5,074 nucleotides of DNA. Source: Frankiales bacterium. GTDB lineage: Bacteria > Actinomycetota > Actinomycetes > Mycobacteriales > SCTD01. The notes under the pieces were generated by a model. It did not search any database and had not been told where the DNA came from. It saw nothing but the letters and a program-made list of their open reading frames with translations. The first letter of the stretch is position 1, and each line of letters starts with the position of its first letter. The stretch is taken from positions 1 to 5,074 of the forward strand of contig SCTD01000600.1 in NCBI GenBank assembly GCA_004299215.1, written 5' to 3'. Positions 1 to 4,894 of the stretch are shown here, piece by piece. Made by a program: the position numbers and the translations under genes.

Positions 1-456
1 GATCTCGTCGCGCAGGTCCTCGGGGCAGTCGCCGGCGCGGTGCTCGCCAACCTGATGTACGACCTGCCTGCCGTCAGCGCGGCCACGACCGAGCGCAGCG
101 GCGGGCACCTGTGGCTGTCCGAGGTCGTGGCGACCACGGGCCTGCTGCTCGTCGTCTTCGCCCTGGCCCGCTCGGGACTGGCCCGGCGGTCGCCGGCGCT
201 CATCGCCGGAGCGGTCGGGTCCTACATCGCGGGCGCGTACTTCGTGACCAGCTCCACCAGCTTCGCCAACCCGGCGGTGACGGTCGGCCGCGCCTTCAGC
301 GACACCTTCGCCGGGATCGCACCCGGCAGCGTCCCTGGTTTCGTGCTCGCGCAGCTGGTCGGGCTGGCCGTCGGGATCGGCCTGCTGCTCGCGCTCTACC
401 CGGTCGGCGCTCCGCACGCCGAGGGTGACGTCCTCGTCCCGGAGGAGACCTCATGA
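1..456 (+). CDS. Aquaporin/MIP-family channel, C-terminal part (5' end outside window)
   Basis: The reading frame is open from base 1 to the TGA at 454-456, giving 151 visible residues; the N-terminal half lies upstream, so the ATG at base 40 is not taken as the true start. Numbering from base 1, hydrophobic stretches lie near residues 2-19, 37-56, 61-82 and 105-132, matching the second half of a major intrinsic protein. An NPA box (N90-P91-A92, bases 268-276) sits after SSTSFA, where the second half-helix of aquaporins dips into the pore. The arginine that usually follows this box (NPAR) is replaced by valine, with an arginine four residues later (NPAVTVGR). It overlaps arsC by 4 bp. By family knowledge, such channels in ars operons can conduct arsenite made by ArsC, so it is inferred to be an arsenite exit channel in the membrane. 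A general water or glycerol channel is the alternative. Confidence 0.85.
   Translation, partial: DLVAQVLGAVAGAVLANLMYDLPAVSAATTERSGGHLWLSEVVATTGLLLVVFALARSGLARRSPALIAGAVGSYIAGAYFVTSSTSFANPAVTVGRAFSDTFAGIAPGSVPGFVLAQLVGLAVGIGLLLALYPVGAPHAEGDVLVPEETS
441..448 (+). promoter_or_regulatory. Shine-Dalgarno site for arsC
   Basis: GGAGGAGA lies 4 nt before the ATG at 453 and inside the last codons of the aquaporin gene. This strong ribosome binding site fixes the arsC start and, with the ATGA overlap, suggests translational coupling. Confidence 0.75.
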
Positions 457-782
457 CGCCGCCCGTCGTGCTCTTCGCCTGCGTCCACAACGGCGGCCGG
501 AGCCTGGCCGCGAAGGTGCTCACCGCCCACTACGGGCAGGGACGCGTCGACGTCCGCTCGGCCGGCAGCGAGCCCGGCGACAGCCTCAACCCCGCGGTCG
601 TGCAGGTGCTCGAGGAGCGGGGTCTGTCCACCGCCGGCGAGCGCATGATCGACTGGCCGCTGGACGACCCGAAGGGTCAGCCGCTCGAGGTCGTCCGGCG
701 GATCGTCGACCAGGTCGACGACCGCGTGCGCGACCTGCTCGCCGAGCTCGTCCCGGACCTGCAGCTGCCGCCTAGGAGCTGA
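453..782 (+). CDS. arsC: ArsC-type arsenate reductase / LMW phosphatase-like protein, internally shortened
   Basis: This 109-residue protein belongs to the low-molecular-weight phosphatase-like ArsC family, which reduces arsenate to arsenite in the cytoplasm. The phosphate-binding loop C10-VHNGG-R16-S17 and the following RSAGSEP (35-41) and LNP (45-47) motifs are intact, and the DW-LDDP segment carrying the general-acid Asp-Pro is at 67-73. Between L58 and D67, however, the usual stretch of roughly 30 residues is missing, including the core strand and TMGCGDxCP-like motif with the second and third redox cysteines; G62-E63-R64 seems to correspond to the GKR that normally follows it. Family members are about 130-140 residues. 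The frame and GC-rich third positions are intact, so this looks like an in-frame deletion, not a frameshift. C10 is the only cysteine. Mycothiol/mycoredoxin-type reductases manage with one catalytic cysteine, but loss of a core strand may abolish function. The start is set by a strong SD and a 4-bp overlap with the aquaporin gene. Confidence 0.85.
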   Translation: MTPPVVLFACVHNGGRSLAAKVLTAHYGQGRVDVRSAGSEPGDSLNPAVVQVLEERGLSTAGERMIDWPLDDPKGQPLEVVRRIVDQVDDRVRDLLAELVPDLQLPPRS

Positions 783-975
783 GCGACCGCAGTCGCTCGC
801 GCGTCTTGCGCTGGGCCAGCACCGGGACGAATCCTCGTACCGGCGCGGTGTCGAACTCCCGCACGATCTCGCCGAAGCGGGCGTCCACCTCGCCGGCGGG
901 CAGCCGACCGGCGAACTCGGACACCAGCGCGTCGCGCGCCGCCGCCAGCTGGCGCTGCTCGTCCTCGAGACCCAT
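772..975 (-). CDS. Small three-helix-bundle protein resembling the ArsC N-terminal dimerisation domain
   Basis: This 67-residue protein starts at ATG 975-973 and ends at TAG 774-772. An AAGGGGA Shine-Dalgarno (987-981) lies 5 nt before the ATG, and codons are GC-rich at third positions. The sequence predicts three helices: residues 3-22, about 27-41 (after LPAGEV) and 49-64. The LPAGEVDARF then EFDTAPVRGFVPVLAQRKTRERL pattern resembles the short domain found at the N-terminus of some actinobacterial ArsC proteins, where it mediates dimerisation, and also as stand-alone proteins; this assignment is from memory of the family. No enzymatic motif, signal peptide or membrane segment is visible. 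Its end overlaps the end of arsC by 11 bp in convergent orientation. Two PHO-box units begin 41 nt upstream, implying phosphate-starvation control. Its function is unknown; a partner for ArsC or another phosphatase-like protein is speculation. Confidence 0.75.
   Translation of the reverse strand: MGLEDEQRQLAAARDALVSEFAGRLPAGEVDARFGEIVREFDTAPVRGFVPVLAQRKTRERLRSLSS
781..798. terminator. Hairpin between convergent arsC and small gene, possible bidirectional terminator
   Basis: GAGCGAC (781-787), loop CGCA, GTCGCTC (792-798) form a perfect 7-bp stem with a 4-nt loop, beginning within the arsC stop codon (780-782). No T-run follows on either side, but U-poor hairpin terminators are common in high-GC actinobacteria. 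On the minus strand it encodes residues near the C-terminus of the small gene, so it would act as a terminator only for arsC or as a 3' stabilising stem. The call is tentative because short GC-rich palindromes can arise by chance. Confidence 0.4.
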
Positions 976-980
976 GCCGC

Positions 981-987
981 TCCCCTT
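981..987 (-). promoter_or_regulatory. Shine-Dalgarno site of the small ArsC-N-like gene
   Basis: On the minus strand AAGGGGA lies 5 nt before the ATG at 975. It supports this start over an extension into the upstream open frame, which has no other suitable ATG nearby, and shows the gene is not leaderless, unlike its pst neighbours. Confidence 0.65.
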
Positions 988-998
988 CGCCGGTGAAC
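988..998 (-). promoter_or_regulatory. Isolated PHO-box-like unit upstream of the small gene
   Basis: The minus strand reads GTTCACCGGCG, a third GTTCACC copy agreeing at 10 of 11 positions with the Streptomyces PHO unit G(G/T)TCAYYYR(G/C)G. It starts 28 nt after the start of the previous unit, which is not a multiple of 11, so it would not lie on the same helical face as the tandem pair. It abuts the Shine-Dalgarno site. It could be an auxiliary PhoP contact near the promoter or a chance copy. Confidence 0.4.
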
Positions 999-1015
999 TC
1001 CACCAGCGTGCGGCC

Positions 1016-1037
1016 CGTCGGTGAACGCCAGGTGAAC
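1016..1037 (-). promoter_or_regulatory. PHO box: two tandem 11-nt units oriented toward the small gene
   Basis: Read on the minus strand, GTTCACCTGGC (1037-1027) is followed directly by GTTCACCGACG (1026-1016). Each matches the actinobacterial PhoP unit G(G/T)TCAYYYR(G/C)G at 10 of 11 positions, so this box is closer to consensus than the one at pstS. It lies downstream of the pstB stop and reads toward the 772-975 gene. Exactly 40 nt separate it from that start codon, the same distance as between the pstS box and the pstS ATG. No clear TAnnnT -10 element is visible between box and gene. Inferred role: PhoP-P binding and activation under phosphate limitation. Confidence 0.7.
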
Positions 1038-1064
1038 GACACGCTGCCGGCGGGCGACGAATCC

Positions 1065-1841
1065 TCAGCCGAAGCGGCCGGTGATGTAGTCCTCCGTGCG
1101 CCGTTCGGTGGGGTTCGTGAAGATCTTGGCGGTGTCGTCGATCTCGACCAGCCGGCCGGGCTCGCCGGTCGCCTCGATCGAGAAGAAGCCGGTCCTGTCC
1201 GAGACCCGCGCGGCCTGCTGCATGTTGTGGGTCACGATCACGATCGTGTAGTCCGTCTTCAGCTCCTCCATCAGGTCCTCGATGGCGAGCGTGGAGATCG
1301 GGTCGAGCGCGGAGCACGGCTCGTCCATGAGCAGCACCTCGGGCTTGACGGCGATCGCGCGGGCGATGCAGAGCCGCTGCTGCTGGCCACCGGACAGGCC
1401 GGCCCCGGGCCGGTCGAGCCGGTCCTTGACCTCCTTCCAGAGGTTGGCGCCCTTGAGGGACCGCTCCACGACCTCGTCGGTCTCGCTCCGGGACACCCGT
1501 CCGTTGAGCTTCAGCCCGGCGACGACGTTCTCGTAGATCGACATGGTCGGGAACGGGTTGGGGCGCTGGAAGACCATGCCGACCTTGCGGCGCACGTCGA
1601 CCGGGTCGACGCCGGGGGCGTAGACGTCGTCGTCGTCCAGCAGGATCCGCCCCTCGACGCGCGCGCCGGGGATCACCTCGTGCATGCGGTTGATGGTCCG
1701 CAGGGCGGTGGACTTGCCGCAGCCGGACGGGCCGATGAACGCCGTGATCGCGTTCTCCTCGATCACCAGCGACAGGTCGTCGATCGCCTGGAACCTGCCG
1801 TAGTAGGCGTTCACGGACTCGAGGGTGATGCGCTTGGCCAC
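1065..1841 (-). CDS. pstB: Phosphate ABC transporter ATP-binding protein PstB
   Basis: PstB is the cytoplasmic ATPase that powers the PstSCAB phosphate importer. The 258-residue protein, of normal length, carries all ABC motifs: Walker A GPSGCGKST (37-45), Q-loop Q92 in VFQRPNPFP, signature LSGGQQQR (149-156), Walker B LLMDEP (170-175), D-loop SALD (177-180) and switch histidine H205 in THNMQQA. INRMHEVIPGARVEG (50-64) and CSALDPISTLAIEDL (176-190) are characteristic of PstB among ABC ATPases. It starts at GTG 1841-1839 with no Shine-Dalgarno, but a TACGCT -10-like element ends 7 nt upstream, so it may be leaderless. It is transcribed away from pstS, whereas pstB usually follows pstA in the same operon. 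The stop is TGA 1067-1065. Confidence 0.97.
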   Translation of the reverse strand: MAKRITLESVNAYYGRFQAIDDLSLVIEENAITAFIGPSGCGKSTALRTINRMHEVIPGARVEGRILLDDDDVYAPGVDPVDVRRKVGMVFQRPNPFPTMSIYENVVAGLKLNGRVSRSETDEVVERSLKGANLWKEVKDRLDRPGAGLSGGQQQRLCIARAIAVKPEVLLMDEPCSALDPISTLAIEDLMEELKTDYTIVIVTHNMQQAARVSDRTGFFSIEATGEPGRLVEIDDTAKIFTNPTERRTEDYITGRFG

Positions 1842-1848
1842 GCCGGGC

Positions 1849-1854
1849 AGCGTA
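1849..1854 (-). promoter_or_regulatory. Candidate -10 element for pstB
   Basis: On the minus strand TACGCT fits the actinobacterial TAnnnT pattern and ends 7 nt before the GTG start codon, so transcription would begin at or next to the GTG. No ribosome binding site precedes the gene, which agrees with a leaderless mRNA. No good -35 hexamer is visible (GCGTTC at a 17-nt spacing), so activation may depend on PhoP bound at 1892-1913. Confidence 0.45.
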
Positions 1855-1891
1855 GGTGGGCTCCGGCGGCAGAACGCTCCCGTCGACGACA

Positions 1892-1913
1892 GTTCGCCGA
1901 GTGTTCACCTTGC
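1892..1913 (+). promoter_or_regulatory. PHO box of the pstS promoter, in the divergent pstB-pstS region
   Basis: GTTCGCCGAGT (1892-1902) is followed directly by GTTCACCTTGC (1903-1913), two 11-nt direct repeats matching the Streptomyces PHO unit at 8 and 9 of 11 positions. They read toward pstS and end 28 nt before its -10 element, just upstream of the -35 region, a position suited to activation by phosphorylated PhoP. Direct PhoP control of pst genes is well established in actinobacteria. The same box lies 37 bp from the pstB -10 and could serve both directions. Confidence 0.75.
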
Positions 1914-1941
1914 GCGGAGGCCCGCGTCCCCGATCGCTGCC

Positions 1942-1947
1942 TAGCGT
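1942..1947 (+). promoter_or_regulatory. Candidate -10 element for pstSCA, leaderless start
   Basis: TAGCGT matches TAnnnT and is separated from the pstS ATG by only 6 nt, so the transcript would start at the ATG. No convincing Shine-Dalgarno is in range. The -35 position at a 17-nt spacer reads GGCCCG, unlike TTGACN, as expected for an activator-dependent promoter with the PHO box just upstream. Confidence 0.55.
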
Positions 1948-1953
1948 GGGCGC

Positions 1954-3039
1954 ATGCGCACCGCCCGGATCGCTGCCGCCCTCGTCGCGGCCTCGCTCCC
2001 GCTGACCGCCTGCTACTCCGACGCCAACCAGGGCAACGCCGGCGCCGTCTCGACCGGGCTCTCCGGTCAGGTGGCCGGTGCGGGCTCCAGCGCCCAGTCC
2101 GCGGCGATGCAGGCGTGGATCGCCGGGTTCCAGAGCGCGAACTCCGAGGTCACCATCAACTACGACCCGGTCGGGTCCGGCGGTGGCCGCGACCAGTTCG
2201 CCGAGGGGGGCGTCGACTTCGCCGGCAGCGACCGCGCCTTCGAGCGGGAGGAGCTCGCGGAGGCCGCGAAGCCCTGCAAGGGCGGCTCGGTCCTGCAGCT
2301 CCCGCTCTACGTCAGCCCGATCGCGGTCGCCTTCAACCTCGAGGGCGTCGACGAGCTCAACCTCTCGGCGAAGGTCCTGGCCGGCATCTTCGACCAGAAG
2401 ATCCGCCGCTGGGACGACCGGTCGATCGCCGCGGACAACCCGGGCCTCGACCTGCCCGACCTCGAGATCACGCCGGTCAACCGGCAGGACGACTCCGGCA
2501 CGACCGAGAACTTCACCGACTACCTCCACGCGGCCGCGCCCGAGCAGTGGCCGCACGAGCCCGACGGCGTCTGGCCGGTGCCGGGCGGGGAGGCGGCCAA
2601 CGGCAACTCCGGCGTGGTGCAGGCGATCGCCGCCGGTGAGGGAGCCATCGGCTACGCCGACGCGAGCCAGGTCGGCGGGCTCGGCATCGTGTCGGTCGGC
2701 GTCGGCGACGGCTTCGTCCCGTACTCGCCGGAGGCCGCCGCCGCGATCGTCGAGGCCTCGCCGCGCGAGTCCGGGCGCGGTCCCGGCGACCTGGTGGTCG
2801 AGCTCGAGCGCGACACCACCGACAGCGGGCAGTACCCGATCGTGCTCGTCAGCTACAGCATCGCCTGCTCTCGGTACGACGACCCGGTCGTGGCCGAGCT
2901 CGTCGCGGCCTTCCTGTCGTACGTCGCGAGCGAGCAGGGGCAGGCGGTGGCCGCGCAAACCGCGGGATCCGCGCCGCTCGCACCCGGGCTGCGCTCCGAC
3001 GTGCTGGAGGCGATCGCGCTGATCGAGGGGACCGCATGA
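1954..3039 (+). CDS. pstS: Phosphate-binding lipoprotein PstS
   Basis: PstS is the extracytoplasmic receptor that captures phosphate and delivers it to PstCA. The 361-residue product starts with a short lipoprotein signal: basic residues at 2-5, a hydrophobic core and the lipobox LTAC with lipidated C20. Phosphate-binding segments typical of the family are all present: GAGSSAQ (42-48), GSGGGRDQF (74-82) followed by GGVDFAGSD (85-93), and RQDDSGTT (177-184). GIFDQKIRRWDD (144-155) is another family hallmark. C108 and C305 are the only cysteines in the mature domain and may form a disulfide. The ATG is supported by the signal peptide and by a -10 element 6 nt upstream that implies a leaderless mRNA. 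A PHO box lies 41-62 nt upstream. Its stop overlaps the pstC start (ATGA). Expression is inferred to be induced by phosphate starvation. Confidence 0.97.
   Translation: MRTARIAAALVAASLPLTACYSDANQGNAGAVSTGLSGQVAGAGSSAQSAAMQAWIAGFQSANSEVTINYDPVGSGGGRDQFAEGGVDFAGSDRAFEREELAEAAKPCKGGSVLQLPLYVSPIAVAFNLEGVDELNLSAKVLAGIFDQKIRRWDDRSIAADNPGLDLPDLEITPVNRQDDSGTTENFTDYLHAAAPEQWPHEPDGVWPVPGGEAANGNSGVVQAIAAGEGAIGYADASQVGGLGIVSVGVGDGFVPYSPEAAAAIVEASPRESGRGPGDLVVELERDTTDSGQYPIVLVSYSIACSRYDDPVVAELVAAFLSYVASEQGQAVAAQTAGSAPLAPGLRSDVLEAIALIEGTA
3025..3030 (+). promoter_or_regulatory. Shine-Dalgarno site for pstC
   Basis: GAGGGG lies 5 nt before the ATG at 3036, within the last codons of pstS. With the ATGA overlap it fixes the pstC start and indicates translational coupling. 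Confidence 0.65.
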
Positions 3040-3959
3040 CGACACCGGCCAAGGTGCGGCTGGGCGACCGGGTCTTCGCCGGCCTGTCCACCGGCTCCGG
3101 CGTGCTGATCCTGCTCGTGCTGGCCGGGGTGGCGCTCTTCCTCGTCGTCGAGTCGCTGCCGGTGCTCACGGCCGACCCGAGCGAGCTCCCGGGCGAGCGG
3201 ACCTTCTGGTCCTACCTCGGACCGCTCGTGTTCGGCACCCTCGTCGCCGCCCTGCTCGCGCTGCTGTTCGCGGTGCCGCTGTCGATCGGCATCGCGCTGT
3301 TCATCAGCCACTACGCGCCGCGCCGGCTGGCCCGCAGCCTCGGCTACGTCATCGACCTGCTGGCCGCCATCCCGAGCGTCATCTACGGGTTGTGGGGCGC
3401 GCTCGTGCTCGCGCCGTACCTCGTCCCGACCTACCGCTGGCTGGCCGAGAACGCCGGCTGGATACCGCTGTTCGCCGGGCCCGCGTCGTCCACCGGCCGC
3501 ACGATCCTCACCGCCGGGCTGGTGCTGTCGGTGATGATCCTGCCGATCATGTCGGCGATCAACCGCGAGGTCTTCCTGCAGACGCCGAAGCTGCACGAGG
3601 AGGCGTCGCTGGCCCTGGGGGCCACCCGCTGGGAGATGATCCGGATGACGGTCCTGCCCTACGGCCGCTCCGGCATCGTCAGCGGCGCGATGCTCGGCCT
3701 CGGTCGCGCGCTCGGCGAGACGATCGCGGTGCTGCTCGTGCTCTCGGCGTCGGGCGCGGTGACCGTCAACCTGATCAGCCAGTCGAACCCCTCGACCATC
3801 CCGGCGAACATCGCCGCGCAGTTCCCCGAGGCGACCGGCATCACCGTCAACCTGCTCATCGCGAGCGGGCTGGTGCTGTTCGTCATCACCTTCGCCGTGA
3901 ACTTCGCGGCCCGGGCGATCCTGGCCCGGCGGTCCGAGTTCGACGGGGCGGCCGGCTGA
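3036..3959 (+). CDS. pstC: Phosphate ABC transporter permease PstC
   Basis: PstC is one of the two membrane subunits forming the phosphate channel. The 307-residue protein has about six membrane segments (near 21-43, 64-91, 101-129, 155-176, 210-236 and 269-296), the usual PstC layout. The region from about 63 onward is a binding-protein-dependent permease domain. PstC family hallmarks include the IDLLAAIPSVIYGLWG stretch (106-121) and LGRALGETIAV (222-232). The cytoplasmic EAA coupling loop, EEASLALGATRWEMIRMTVLP (188-208), docks onto PstB. The start is ATG 3036, which overlaps the pstS stop and has GAGGGG 5 nt upstream. The stop TGA (3957-3959) shares a base with the pstA start. It is co-transcribed with pstS and pstA, so it should share their PHO-box control. 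Confidence 0.97.
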   Translation: MTTPAKVRLGDRVFAGLSTGSGVLILLVLAGVALFLVVESLPVLTADPSELPGERTFWSYLGPLVFGTLVAALLALLFAVPLSIGIALFISHYAPRRLARSLGYVIDLLAAIPSVIYGLWGALVLAPYLVPTYRWLAENAGWIPLFAGPASSTGRTILTAGLVLSVMILPIMSAINREVFLQTPKLHEEASLALGATRWEMIRMTVLPYGRSGIVSGAMLGLGRALGETIAVLLVLSASGAVTVNLISQSNPSTIPANIAAQFPEATGITVNLLIASGLVLFVITFAVNFAARAILARRSEFDGAAG

Positions 3960-4894
3960 TGCCCGGGCCCATCACGACTGCCGCCCTGGTCGGTCTCGTC
4001 GCCGTCGTCCTCACCTACGTCGTCACCCGGATCCGCTCGGGCCGCCGGCGCGCCACCGACCGGACCGTCACCGTGATCGTGGCGCTCGCCTTCCTGCTCG
4101 CGCTGCTGCCGCTGACCTCGCTGCTGTGGACCGTGCTCAGCCGCGGCACCGGCCGGCTCGACCTCGACTTCTTCGCCCTGACGATGCGCAACATCGTCGG
4201 CGAGGGTGGCGGCGCCCGGCACGCCATCCTCGGCACGCTCATCGTCACGGGGCTGGCGTCGCTGATCTCCGTCCCCGTCGGCCTGCTCACCTCGATCTAC
4301 CTGGTGGAGTACGGCCGGGGTCGGCTGGCGCGCGCCGTCACCTTCCTGGTCGACGTCATGACGGGCATCCCGTCGATCGTCGCCGGCCTGTTCGCCTACG
4401 CCTTCTTCGTCATCTTCTTCGGCCCCGGCATCCGCTTCGGCCTCGGCGGTGCGGTCGCGCTCTCGGTGCTGATGACACCCGTGGTCGTGCGCGCCTCGGA
4501 GGAGATGCTGAAGCTGGTGCCCGCGGAGCTGAGAGAGGCGTCGTATGCCCTCGGCGTCCCGAAGTGGCGGACGATCCTGAAGGTGGTGCTGCCGGTCGCG
4601 GCGGCGGGCATCGCGACCGGCACGACGCTGGCCATCGCCCGTGTCATCGGGGAGACCGCGCCGCTGCTGCTCATCGCCGGCTACGCCTCCAGCCTCAACC
4701 TCGACCCGCTCGAGGGCCGGATGGCGACGCTGCCGGTCTACGCCTTCTACTCCTTCACCCAGCCCGGCGTGCCGCCCCAGGCGGGCATCGACCGGGCGTG
4801 GACCGCGGCGTTGGTGCTGATCCTGATCGTGCTGCTGCTCAACCTCGCGGCGCGGCTGATCTCGCGGATGTTCGCCCCGAAGGGGATGCGCTGA
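3959..4894 (+). CDS. pstA: Phosphate ABC transporter permease PstA
   Basis: PstA pairs with PstC to form the phosphate channel. The 311-residue protein carries IYLVEYGRGRLARA (113-126), DVMTGIPSIVAGLF (132-145) and the EAA loop ELREASYALGVPKWRTILKV (190-209), followed by ARVIGETAPLLLIAG (227-241), all typical of PstA. Membrane segments lie near 4-24, 36-60, 88-116, 126-154, 160-178, 212-243 and 279-302. The first is an extra N-terminal helix in front of the usual six, joined by a basic linker (RIRSGRRR, 24-31); Streptomyces PstA proteins also have an extended N-terminus. The start ATG 3959-3961 overlaps the pstC stop as TGATG, with only a weak GGGG (3945-3948) upstream, so translation probably depends on reinitiation. 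The open frame reaches further upstream into pstC but has no family similarity there. No terminator is visible after its stop. Confidence 0.96.
   Translation: MPGPITTAALVGLVAVVLTYVVTRIRSGRRRATDRTVTVIVALAFLLALLPLTSLLWTVLSRGTGRLDLDFFALTMRNIVGEGGGARHAILGTLIVTGLASLISVPVGLLTSIYLVEYGRGRLARAVTFLVDVMTGIPSIVAGLFAYAFFVIFFGPGIRFGLGGAVALSVLMTPVVVRASEEMLKLVPAELREASYALGVPKWRTILKVVLPVAAAGIATGTTLAIARVIGETAPLLLIAGYASSLNLDPLEGRMATLPVYAFYSFTQPGVPPQAGIDRAWTAALVLILIVLLLNLAARLISRMFAPKGMR

Noticed and set aside
976..1064. Terminator for pstB
   Set aside because: I looked for a stem-loop after the pstB stop and found only short, imperfect GC pairings. The space is better explained by the PHO units and the SD of the next gene.
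1809..1819. GTTCACGGACT, a PHO-unit-like string just inside pstB
   Set aside because: It is a single copy on the opposite strand to pstB transcription, encodes conserved pstB residues (SVNAY), and has no tandem partner 11 nt away.
1881..1888. Palindrome CGTCGACG in the divergent promoter region
   Set aside because: It is only 8 bp and common at this GC content. It lies next to the PHO box but shows no further symmetry or repeat.
1881..1891. Possible third PHO unit upstream of the pstS box
   Set aside because: It matches only about 3 of the 7 core positions of GTTCACC, too weak to call.
993..2639. A 548-codon plus-strand open frame antisense to pstB and running into pstS
   Set aside because: It has no ribosome binding site or recognisable domain, shows shadow-type composition, and conflicts with two certain genes.
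772..3045. A 757-codon open frame on the minus strand spanning pstS, pstB and the small gene region
   Set aside because: Long open frames antisense to or overlapping real genes are expected at this GC content. Only its last 67 codons have an SD, sensible composition and family similarity; the rest is low-complexity Arg/Gly/Ala sequence over the clear pstB and pstS genes.
3392..3958. Upstream extension of the pstA open frame into pstC
   Set aside because: The extension is the out-of-frame shadow of pstC. The ATG at 3959 coincides with the pstC stop and begins sequence typical of a membrane protein.
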